NCBI GenBank assembly: GCA_963920575.1
Contig: OY986970.1
Span: 15,211,588 to 15,275,587, forward strand
Direction: 5' to 3'
Origin: Narthecium ossifragum
Lineage: Eukaryota; Streptophyta; Magnoliopsida; Dioscoreales; Nartheciaceae
Length of the DNA stretch: 64,000 bases
Below are positions 55,686-64,000 of the stretch, one piece after another; positions within the stretch are counted from its first letter, which is position 1; the number at the start of each line of letters is the position of its first letter. A model generated the notes under the pieces. That model was given only the letters and a program-made list of their open reading frames with translations, ran no database searches and was not told the DNA's origin. The position numbers and the translations under genes were made by a program.

Positions 55686-58082
55686 TCAGCCAGGTTCGTA
55701 TGGCTGTAATGCTTCAAGCGGTGCGAAGACCTCCTTTGCTCTCCCATAACCGTGCAAGTCATCCTGCACCATCTTCAAATCCGCTTTCAATGTAGTCTTC
55801 ACTTGCTCCTGCCTGAAATTAGAGAACACCAATGAATCTACAGCATTTATTGAGAAGCAATCAAAAGAGCTTGAAGGATATGACATAGACTCAAACACTT
55901 TAAATTCAACAGTTTCACCTAAAACTGTCATGCTGAGCTTACCATCCTTCACATTAATCATAGTATCAGCTGTAGCCATAAATGGGCGTCCCAACAAAAT
56001 AGGCAATTTTCTATCATTCAATGGTGCATCATCCATATCCAATATCACAAAATCAGCATGAATAATTAACTTATCAACTTGTACTAAGATGTCTTCTACA
56101 ATGCCTAATGGATATTTAATTGAACGATCTGCAAGTTGTAGAGACATCGTAGTAGGTTTTAATTTACCAACACCTAGCTGAAGGAAAACAGAGTAAGGGA
56201 TCAAATTAACACTAGCTCCTAAGTCAAGCATTGCCTCCCCTATTTTTGTATCCCCAACAGTAATATTAATATTAAAACTCCCTGGATCCTTAAGCTTGGG
56301 TGGAAGCTTCCTTTGTAGAACCGCGCTTGCCGTCTCTGAAACCATCACCTTTTCATGAGGTTCATACTTACGTTTAGAAGTACGTAGTTCCTTAAAGAAC
56401 TTTGGAAATGCTGGCATTTTCCTAATCACATCAAGCAATGGTAAGTTCACATTAACCTTAGATAGAATATCATAAATTTCAGAATAAGACTTATACATTT
56501 GTGCTTTCTTCAGGCGGCCTGGAAACGGAATCGGCGGCACATATGGTGGAGGAGAGTTGTGATGAACCTCCGGAACTGAATTTGCTCTCTTTTCATGATC
56601 AAAAGCAGATGTGGCCGATGGTGGCCTTTTCGAGCGTTCCTCCTTTTCAACTTCCTCACTTGCATCATCATTTAACTCATCAATAACTTCAGCATTAATC
56701 TTAGTATCAATAATCTTACCTGAACGAAGAATAGTAACTGCATTGGCTTGCTCTGGTTGGCTTGGAAATCTTCCTGGAACATGGGCTCGTACAGCATCTG
56801 CAAGCTGTCCCACTTGAACTTCCAACTTCCCAATAGATGCTGCAACATTCTTCAATTCTACATCATGTCGAGCAATGGCCGAATCTTGTTGTTCCATCCT
56901 TGAGTCTATTTTTTGCATAAAAGCCAACATCGTCGCTTCCAAAGACGACTTAACCGGTGGGTTAGACTGATTAGCAGAAGGCATACTAGCATTAGCATTA
57001 TTTTTCCATGAAAAATTTGGATGCTCCCTCCAACCAGTATTGTAAGTATTTGCATAAGGATCAAATCTAGGTCGCGGGTTATAAGCATTCATCAAATTAG
57101 CTTGTTCTTGCACATATTCAGGAAATTCATTACCAGAAGGACATGAATCAAACCTATGACCAATAATATTGCAAATTGAACAAACCTCAACCGGTTTTGC
57201 TTGTGTGGACATCATTGCGTCCATCTTCTTGTTGAGGGCTGCGATTTTCCTTGCCATGTCGTCATTCTGGTTAAGCTCATAGATGCCTCTCGTCTTATTC
57301 CTTGTGTCTCTCTGCTGCGAGTTTGATCCTAGCATCTCATAAATTTCGTACGCCTCTGGTGGTGTCCTTTTGAACATCGCTCCACCTGCAGCATTATCTG
57401 CCATAGTCTGACAAGAAAGATTTAGTCCATCATAAAAATATTGCATCTGATTTTCTAAAGAATAATTATGATGTGGACATTGCATCAAAAGCATCTTAAA
57501 TCTATCCCATGCTTCATGGAATGGTTCTCCATCAGCTTGCTGAAAATTTGGAATTTGCCTTCTCAAGTTAGTAATCATGGCATGAGAATAAAATTTACTA
57601 ACAAACTTGTTATAAATTGTATCCCAAGTAGTGAGTGATCCAGGAGGCAACGACATCAACCATCTCTTCGCTTTATCCTTCAGGGTATAAGGAAAACATC
57701 GCATCCTCAAGTGATCTTCAGTAATGCCACCTAAAGGAAAAGTCTGAATAGTAGCATAATAATCTTTCACAAACGTTAGTGCATCTTCAGAAGGTAATCC
57801 ATGAAATTCAGGAAGCATAGAAAAATGTAGATTTTTAAGTTCATAATTTCTAGCCTCTGCAGGTAACGCAATGCACGAAGGTGAGGTAGAAATAGTAGGC
57901 CTCGCGTACTCCTCCAAAGGACGTAAATTATTATTGAGCGCCATCTCCTCTTGTTCCTCCTCTTGAACTCCTAGATCTGATGTGGACAGGCTGTCTTTGT
58001 TAGATTTCTTCTTCCAACCAATTTGATCTACTTTATCGTTCAAGGGCAACAACTTTTCTTTCCGTGATCGGCGACCTTGCAT
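55686..58082 (-). CDS. gag: Intact gag-protease of Athila element C
   Basis: 798 codons, MQGR start as in E1 and E2. Residues about 75-240 form the gag core, with FSMLPEFHGLPSEDALTF, YTLKDKAKRWLMSLPPGS and EAWDRFKMLLMQCPHH. The zinc knuckle CSICNIIGHRFDSC is at about 299-312. A heptad-like stretch (MEQQDSAIARHDVELKNV) follows near 390-430. The protease is around residues 600-730 with MLDLGASVNLIPYSVF (aspartate near 617), LQLADRSIKYPLGIVEDIL and LLGRPFMATADT. Athila proteases are known to have DLGAS rather than D-S/T-G. It likely makes the particle and processes gag. It ends after QPYEPG. No pol follows. The ORF is undamaged, so it is recent or selected. Confidence 0.95.
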   Translation of the reverse strand: MQGRRSRKEKLLPLNDKVDQIGWKKKSNKDSLSTSDLGVQEEEQEEMALNNNLRPLEEYARPTISTSPSCIALPAEARNYELKNLHFSMLPEFHGLPSEDALTFVKDYYATIQTFPLGGITEDHLRMRCFPYTLKDKAKRWLMSLPPGSLTTWDTIYNKFVSKFYSHAMITNLRRQIPNFQQADGEPFHEAWDRFKMLLMQCPHHNYSLENQMQYFYDGLNLSCQTMADNAAGGAMFKRTPPEAYEIYEMLGSNSQQRDTRNKTRGIYELNQNDDMARKIAALNKKMDAMMSTQAKPVEVCSICNIIGHRFDSCPSGNEFPEYVQEQANLMNAYNPRPRFDPYANTYNTGWREHPNFSWKNNANASMPSANQSNPPVKSSLEATMLAFMQKIDSRMEQQDSAIARHDVELKNVAASIGKLEVQVGQLADAVRAHVPGRFPSQPEQANAVTILRSGKIIDTKINAEVIDELNDDASEEVEKEERSKRPPSATSAFDHEKRANSVPEVHHNSPPPYVPPIPFPGRLKKAQMYKSYSEIYDILSKVNVNLPLLDVIRKMPAFPKFFKELRTSKRKYEPHEKVMVSETASAVLQRKLPPKLKDPGSFNINITVGDTKIGEAMLDLGASVNLIPYSVFLQLGVGKLKPTTMSLQLADRSIKYPLGIVEDILVQVDKLIIHADFVILDMDDAPLNDRKLPILLGRPFMATADTMINVKDGKLSMTVLGETVEFKVFESMSYPSSSFDCFSINAVDSLVFSNFRQEQVKTTLKADLKMVQDDLHGYGRAKEVFAPLEALQPYEPG

Positions 58083-58107
58083 TCACTACAAATAAACTCT
58101 AATCAAA

Positions 58108-58125
58108 TCCCCGGCAACGGCGCCA
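58108..58125 (-). promoter_or_regulatory. Element C primer binding site (Asp type)
   Basis: Minus strand TGGCGCCGTTGCCGGGGA, six bases from the 5' LTR end. Known Athila primer site. Confidence 0.85.
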
Positions 58126-58131
58126 AAAACT

Positions 58132-59802
58132 TGATGAATAAATTTTATATCTCGCAAGTATACGAATCGGTGCAATCAGTATAGTAGCAAGACGAGTATC
58201 GTACCCACAGAGATTTGTAAAGATTATTAGAGTGAAACGCTAAAGAACAGAAAAGAAAGAAAATAAGGAAGGGAAAATAATAAATATGAAGTATCGAAAA
58301 TAGATGACCTAATAACGAAATAAGAAAACGATAGAAATATGATGGATGGATACTAAGGTTCCGATTTCACCATAACATCCTCATTCTATGCATTGAATCA
58401 ATCAAGTTTCAGTTTAATTCCAAGGGTTCGTTCTTCCGATATGATGATCCGTTCGGCCGCGGTCTTCACCAAGTACCCTCAATTAACCCTAGCTAATGAA
58501 CCCATAACTAAGTGTTAATTAAGAATCCATTAAGCTCTGAAGAACAATCATGAACCAAGAATACTCTTAGCTTGAACCCGGCCTCGACATAAACTCATTC
58601 ATTCATAGATCCTGCAAGATTTGGGAATGAACCCTCGCCCAATCTCACATACAACAATCTATAATACTTCTATTGGCCAGATAAAGGTATTTAAGATCTC
58701 AGTTATAATAATGAATGAAACAAGGAAAATAAACTGATTAAATAATCATGATCCAATAACATAGAACGATTCAGTTAGGCTACATCGGTACCTTAGAAAA
58801 GAAACTAGCCACTCATGTTCACCATGAGGGCAACAAAACTAATGGAGAAATAAAGAAGAAATAAAAAAAGAAAACCAAGCCTGGAACCCTTCTCCTCGCC
58901 TCCAAACGCTGCCAAAAAGTCCTCCAAAAGTCCCCCTTTGATAACCCTAAGTATCCTATTTATAGGCCTAAACTCGGGTTAAATCAAAACCGTTGATTTA
59001 ATTCACTGGAAACGTCCGATCGATCCTCCTCGAAATGTTGGATCGATCGGTCTCATTGAGATCTCCCACTTCTATTTACGCCCGAGCCCGATCGATCGGA
59101 CTAAGGGAGTCGGATCGATCGACTTCGTAAAAATTCTTCATCTCTGGCTCTTCCCGAGTTCGATCGATGGTCCGATCGATCGAATTGTGTTCCTCTAAAA
59201 AGCATACGTTCTGTCACCCTTTAATTCCCAAGTCCGATCGATCGAATTATGAGTGTTGGATCGATCGGTTGAGTAAAAATCCGTTGTTTTTGACTTTTCC
59301 CGAGTCCGATCGATCGGACCATTGGTGTCGGATCGATCGGACCCCATAAGAGCGATGGAGGGATCGATCGGATGTGTTGTGGCTAAAAAACACATGTTCT
59401 GTCACGTTTTTGTGTGGTCCGATCGATCGGACCTTCGCTCGGACTTCCAGCTTATTTACTGTGCTGCCATTCAGACTGCGCCATCGGTACTAAAATTGTC
59501 ATAACTTCCTCTAGGAAACTCGGAATCACGAACCGTAAAATTCTCCGGAATCTAGACTTCAAGAGCTTTCCAACCATATATGGCACATAATCTGATTCTT
59601 CATGAGCAGGTACAGATTAATCTTTAAAGTTGATCCATGCACTCTCTTCAGCTTCTTTTCTCCTTTTTCCTGCATTTTCCAAACAACTATGTGAAGCAAC
59701 ATATAGATATAAAAATAGGAATAAAGATGTTGATTAAAGATAATAATATAACAATTGAGATGGTTATAAGGCTATTTAGAGTGCACTTTCATGCACTCAT
59801 CA
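58132..59802 (-). repeat. Element C right LTR (5' LTR)
   Basis: 1671 bp, colinear with the left LTR with only scattered substitutions. A minus-strand TATA box TATAAATA is at 58957-58964. Palindromes at 59013-59450. Confidence 0.93.
58957..58964 (-). promoter_or_regulatory. TATA box of C 5' LTR
   Basis: TATAAATA on the minus strand, preceded by CCCGAGTTTAGGCC and followed by an A/G-rich leader. Identical in the left LTR (53613-53620). It would start the transcript that carries gag-protease. Confidence 0.6.
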
Positions 59803-59807
59803 CTTAC

Positions 59808-59880
59808 CCAGCTACCCGACTCAGCCCCGCCCTCCAGGCTCAGGCATCTTGTCGCCCCGGTAGACCCAGCGGGCCTCACA
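59808..59880 (-). repeat. Cassandra LTR3, right part
   Basis: The 73 bases complete LTR3 after the C insertion: on the minus strand from TGTGAGGCCCGCTGGG to a GGGTAGCTGGGTAAG end that meets the TSD. The right edge is followed by TSD TGGAG (59881-59885) and then E2 gag. Confidence 0.88.
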
Positions 59881-59885
59881 TGGAG

Positions 59886-61167
59886 GGTACCCAGGATTTG
59901 GATTTGCAGAAGGTTTAGGTGGGTACTTAAAGGCAGAAGAATTGGTTGTGTTGCTTTGCCCTGAAAAATTACTTGATTGTTGTGGCTTCCAACTAAAATT
60001 AGTATGATTTCTCCAACCTGGATTATAGGTATTCGAATAAGGGTTATTTTGAGGTTTGGAAAAACCATAAGTCGCATTAGCTTGTTCCTGAACAAAGTCA
60101 GGGAAATTGGAGGCCAGATGACAATCAGTGATATAGTGATCAGAATTAAGGCAGAGGGCACAGGTTTCAAGAGAAGGGTTATGCAATTGTTGAGCAGGAG
60201 ATTGGCCTGTTTTCAACTGGCTTAAATCTTTAGTTAAGAGGGCTACTTGTGCGGAGAGGCTTTGGAATTCAGAAATTTCATGAATTCCCTGAGGATTACG
60301 AACAATGGTAGACCGACTCCTAGAAACTGAGGCATTGAGTTGTGAATTTTCAGTAAGGTTGTCATACATTTCCCAAAGAGCAGTCCATGGCTTACTAAGA
60401 ACAACACCCCCGCAGCAGGCTTCGACCATTGTCCTATAACGATCATTAAGACCATTATAAAATGAATGGGCTAACTGCCACTCAGGTACCTCATGATGGG
60501 GACACTCTCTAAGAAGATCCTTAAATCTTTCCCAAGCTTCATGAAACATCTCATCTTCATTTTGCTTAAAAGAAATAATCATGGTTCGATACTTTTGAGT
60601 TTTAATGATAGGGAAATATTTCTTAAGTAAAGCATCCTGAAGTTGGCCCCATGTTGAAATCGAATTTGGAGCTAAGGTTTGAAGCCAATGTTTAGCCTTG
60701 TCTTTCAAAGAAAAAGGGAAGAGTTTGAGTCTAAAGGCATCATCACTAAAATCCTGAAGTTTGACCATGGAAAGGATTTCAAGAAAGCTAACAATGTGTC
60801 CATAGGAATCCTCATTCTCACGCCCATAGAAAGAAGGTAAGGTTGTAATCCAGTTAGGCTTAATCTCATAATGTGTAGCATTGATGGTAGGTGGGTTGAT
60901 ACAAGAAGCATAGGTATAAGGTCCAGGTAGGAAGTGATTCCTAATTGGGACTTCTCTATTTTTGTTATCATTTCCACCCCTACCCATATTATCATTAGGG
61001 TCAATGACATGTTCCTCGTGTTCAACCATTAAGGATTGCAAGTTGCTTATAGCTTCCTGGTAATTACTTAGAGATTTTTGTCCTAAGGTTCTAGCTGCTC
61101 GAAGTGTGGCCCCTATTTCTAGATCCAAAGGTTCCAACGGATTATGCAGGAATCATCTGCCTTGCAT
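59886..61167 (-). pseudogene. Element E2 gag, N-terminal half
   Basis: The expected start is ATG at 61167 (MQGR, as in C and E1), but the fifth codon is TGA. An open frame then starts at 61137 and runs to the Cassandra insertion at 59881. It contains the gag core (THYEIKPNWITTLPSFYGREN, FSLKDKAKHWLQTL, ERFKDLLRECPHHEVPEWQLAHSFYNGL) and the zinc knuckle CALCLNSDHYITDC. It continues at 51560 beyond the insertions. Apart from the TGA near the start, this half is in good order. Confidence 0.88.
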
Positions 61168-61636
61168 GCAAGATCACACCAAAAAGAGAAAAAGAAAACA
61201 GAATATTCGAAGGAGAGGAGAAAATCCGGAAAAGAAAGATTGAAAGGAAAAGTTTTGAAGCAATAAAACTAACCTGACTGCGCTCACGGTCGATCTGACG
61301 GTCGACCGTGGATTGCTCGCGGTTGACCGTGGAACTGTGCAGCTTTACTTGAAGACGCGACGGTCGATCCTCGTATCGACCCTGCGAAGCTTTTTCCGTG
61401 ACAGCGCCTGACGGTCGATCCGGCGGTCGATGTCGCGGTCGACCGTCCGTATGCTTCAAGGCAAAATCGTTCCAATGCTGCAAAAATTCCAGAAAATTGT
61501 CAGAAAAATTCTAAAAAAAATGTAAAATAAAGTAATTAAAAATAAAAGTCTAACTACGCTTAGAAAAGAGTTAAGAGAAAATTAAATCGATACTCCGTTG
61601 TAAATCAAAAGATTCCCTGGCAACGGCGCCAAAAAT
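61168..61636 (-). other. Element E2 leader with primer site and palindromes
   Basis: Leader between the 5' LTR and gag. Primer site TGGCGCCGTTGCCAGGGA on the minus strand at 61614-61631. 61283-61445 holds five or six ACGGTCGATC-type palindromes (for example around 61286, 61300, 61358, 61410 and 61430), including the perfect arm GGTCGACCGT at 61302. Confidence 0.8.
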
Positions 61637-63009
61637 TGATCGCTCGCAAATGCGTCGTTAACTCATATGCAAAACACAATTTAGAAATTTATAAACCTTT
61701 CTTTCAACACTAAATTAATAAAATAGAATAATGGTGAAATACGGGGTCGGTCCTCAGGGAAAACTTTGACTAACAAAGAAACATCAGAATTAACTAATTA
61801 AGAAAGCGATTAACGAAATTGAAATAGATTAACGAGAGAAAACCTAGGGATTACTCAATCCACTTTACTTTCACTTCCTGTATTCTCTAGTTATCCTCTT
61901 GTTTTTTTATCTAGACATTATAGATTCACAGCTTCTTAAGCTTACATGAATCTCTAAAAGAAGGTGAGTGTTTTCCAAAGGCATATTTTATCTTCGATTA
62001 GCATAGATTGTCTTCGGGGTAACCTTAGCACAAGCTATCGTCACTGAGTATAAAATATCTCATCGGTTATTCACAAACCACATAAAAACCATCCTATAGA
62101 TCTCTACTATCAATCACCGAAATCAAGTAGGATTCAAAATACGTAAAGGAACTCTATTCCCTCAACTCTTTCATCATTAAAACCAAATCTATAAGATCAT
62201 GTCTAGAAAAAGAATACAAGATTCAACTAGAAAAATACAAGAAGATCTAATAAAGCTTTATGAGATCCCTAAGTACAGAAATTAGCTACTCATCTTTGTG
62301 ATGGAAGCCATAGATTCGATGAAGAACGATTAGGATCCATGTTGCGACTTCATCTTCTCCAGAGAATCTTCCAAACCCTAATTCTCTCTTTTCTCTCTAT
62401 GGGGGCCCCCATTTTCGGCCACAAAACCCTTTTTTATATGTTAATTCTCGGAATTAGGGTTTTGGGTTGAGTTGGACCTCAAGTGCAACTCGGATTTCCT
62501 AGTTTAATTCTGACAGCCTATTCCAGTCGCGACTGGGTTCAACCCGTCCGGAATTTGGAAATATGTTCAACATGAAAGATGTAGATTAGGAAGCCTTATG
62601 TCATGTCCCGAAGATTTGACATTATTTGGACTTATCTGGAATATTTAATGAATTGTCTCCTAAGCGTCGACGGACCAGTCTCTCAGCATCTGTTTATCTT
62701 CATATTCTTGAAAACTGCTATTAATCTGTCCCGAACCTCGTGAAGTATCCAACATGAAAGTTGTTCATCTTGATGTCTTCTATAAGTCCTCCAAATTTCA
62801 GGAATTTAGGATTTATCTGGAGAATTTGATGAATTCTTTTCAAACTGACAGCGGAGCAGCGTAATTTCCACATATTAGTCCTTTTCTGTATTTTCTAACT
62901 TGAATCTTCATTAAACCTGAAATTAATTAACAAAATATCAAATACAAACACTCTCAGGCTAACAAATGTAAATTAAGGGGTTTAAGTATGAATATTTAGT
63001 GACTCATCA
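61637..63009 (-). repeat. Element E2 5' LTR
   Basis: 1373 bp, TGATCGCTCGC to TGACTCATCA. It is related to the E1 LTR but clearly diverged, with many substitutions and short indels. TATA box TATAAAAA on the minus strand at 62431-62438. The right boundary is sharp at 63009/63010; the matching TSD is lost with the left end of E2. Confidence 0.88.
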
Positions 63010-63066
63010 GTTTTCTGCAAACAATCCCCACCTACCCCCACTTTTCTTCTTCTCATTTGAACCAGA

Positions 63067-63101
<35 letters not shown>

Positions 63102-63679
63102 CAGGGAGAGATCGGGAGAGAGAGAAGGGGGGAGGGAGAGGGAGAGGCAGTGGGAGGAGGAAGAGGGATCGCCGGCGCCGGAGAAGGAAGGGAAGAAAGG
63201 AGGAAGAAACCCGGGAGGAGAGGTAGAGATCGCCGAAAAAAGATAGACCCGGTGAGGTGTCTACTTGATTTCATCTTCTTCTTGGCTCAGGTGAGCCCCT
63301 ATCTTCTTTTCCCCTCCGATCTCTTTTTTTCTGGGTTTTCCAGTGGGTTTTAGGAGGGGTTTCGCATTTACCAGCAATAGGTCTCCGATGAAGATCCCAT
63401 GGACGATGTTGGGGACCTCCCTTGGCAACTGCAGCGCCGGTGGACCTCCCTCGGCAACTGCAGCGCCGGTGAAGGACCCTCCCGTGGTCCGGGGCATCTC
63501 TCTGAGCCCTGTTTGGGCGTTTTCCCTTGCCAGGGGAGGGGGGCGCTTGCGTCTCGTCCCTACTGTCGATTCCAGCAAAGATTTGGCCGGCCTTCCTCTG
63601 GGCGCGGCCGTTGATCTTCCTTGGGGTCTAGTGCTAGAGCCCGCAAGAAGCAAGCCCAGCTCTTCACCATGGTGGCTAT
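63010..63679 (+). repeat. LTR fragment related to element G
   Basis: In plus orientation. A (GA)n microsatellite at 63069-63100 is followed by GAGATCGCCG, a GGAAGGGAAGAAAGGAGGAAGAA run, and CTTCTTGGCTCAGGTGAG, all present on the minus strand of the G LTR at 15850-16095. Further on, GACCTCCCTTGGCAACTGCAG is repeated nearby (63413 and 63444) as a short tandem unit. No gene. The open frames 63057-63353 and 63343-63684 are low complexity. The string CAGGTGAG would be a good splice donor in the leader. Confidence 0.65.
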
Positions 63680-64000
63680 TGTGACGACCCGTACCTTCAA
63701 TCCGGTTCGACCGCTTAGATCGAGGGTATGATTCGGTTGGTTTGGCTTGGTTGGCCTTCCTTCGCGATCCCCTTTGATTGTTGCGACTCCGGGGGTATTT
63801 TGATAAATTACCCTTGGCGGAGTGGGTTTCACAGACACATAGAGCACACACGGCCTTGTAGTAATGTATGTGCTTGATTAGATCCTTAAGAGAACTCTAG
63901 ATCTGACGATCTAAGTTTGATCACTAGGATCGAGATTTGAGTGGCTGGGATCTGATCTGGCTGATCGGACGGGCAGGATCTATGATCAAGCTGATCATAT
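63680..64000 (+). repeat. Start of another Tekay-type LTR (runs off the window)
   Basis: TGTGACGACCCGTACC, then strings aligned with the start of B LTR: GGTTCGACCG, TTTGGCTTGG, GATAAATTACCCTTGGCGG, TTTCACAGACAC, ATGTATGTGCTTGATTAGAT. The rest of this element lies outside. It may have inserted in the G-related fragment. Confidence 0.7.

Larger units (their letters stand above)
52787..59802 (-). mobile_element. Element C: young gag-only Athila-type element
   Basis: 7016 bp. LTRs are 1672 and 1671 bp, nearly identical by eye, starting TGATGAATAA and ending ACTCATCA. They are flanked by a perfect TSD CTTAC (52782-52786 and 59803-59807). Orientation is minus. The Asp-type primer site TGGCGCCGTTGCC lies at 58108-58125 and the polypurine tract at 54459-54472. 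The internal region holds one intact ORF of gag and protease, no RT, RNase H or integrase, and a noncoding part shared with D. It must depend on a pol-carrying relative. D is a plausible lost partner. Confidence 0.95.

Overview
The window is repeat-dense plant nuclear DNA, almost certainly angiosperm heterochromatin. No host gene could be supported. Nearly every base belongs to a Ty3/gypsy LTR retrotransposon or something inserted into one. Two lineages dominate. The first is Athila: minus strand, a DLGAS-type protease fused to gag, and an Asp-type primer site (TGGCGCC.GTTGCC.GGGGA) beside the LTR. The second is Tekay-like chromoviruses: LTRs starting TGTGAGG, a Met primer site (TGGTATCAGAGC), and a polypurine motif GAATTTCGGGACGAAATTC. 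Smaller elements include a Tourist-like MITE and a Cassandra-like TRIM whose LTRs carry 5S rRNA sequence. The species cannot be named from the sequence.

Layout. 1-1349: unclassified repeats. 1350-20553: Athila element D (minus, decayed), broken by a solo Tekay LTR (1649-4091), an unclassified 5-kb insertion (about 4605-9640, itself holding a MITE) and the non-coding Tekay-type element G (13988-19624, perfect TSD). 20554-29313: Athila element E1 (minus), gag-protease only, its pol deleted. 29314-30676: gag pseudogene H. 30832-44355: Tekay element A (plus), whose two LTRs both end in Cassandra-like 5S-bearing sequence, split by Tekay element B (34096-42770). 44356 to about 46795: Tekay LTR F. 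About 46796-63009: Athila element E2 (minus, full gag-pol, decayed), split by a three-LTR Cassandra array (51566-59880), which is itself split by C (52787-59802), a young Athila-type element with an intact 798-aa gag-protease ORF and no pol. 63010-64000: fragments of two more Tekay-type LTRs.

The TSDs and interrupted reading frames give an insertion order: E2, then Cassandra, then C; A, then B; D, then G, the solo LTR and the 5-kb insert. C and E1 are gag-retaining elements without polymerase, and D and E2 are decayed relatives that did carry pol. Coding damage is largely TAG or TGA at former CAG or TGG codons, as expected of cytosine deamination in methylated repeats.

Most notable: (1) a Ty3/gypsy gag-pol flanked on both sides by Cassandra-type 5S LTR sequence; (2) clusters of short GATC-centred palindromes recurring in unrelated element families at leader, LTR and coding positions, with a 0.2-kb deletion between two of them; (3) pol-less Athila elements beside pol-bearing relatives.
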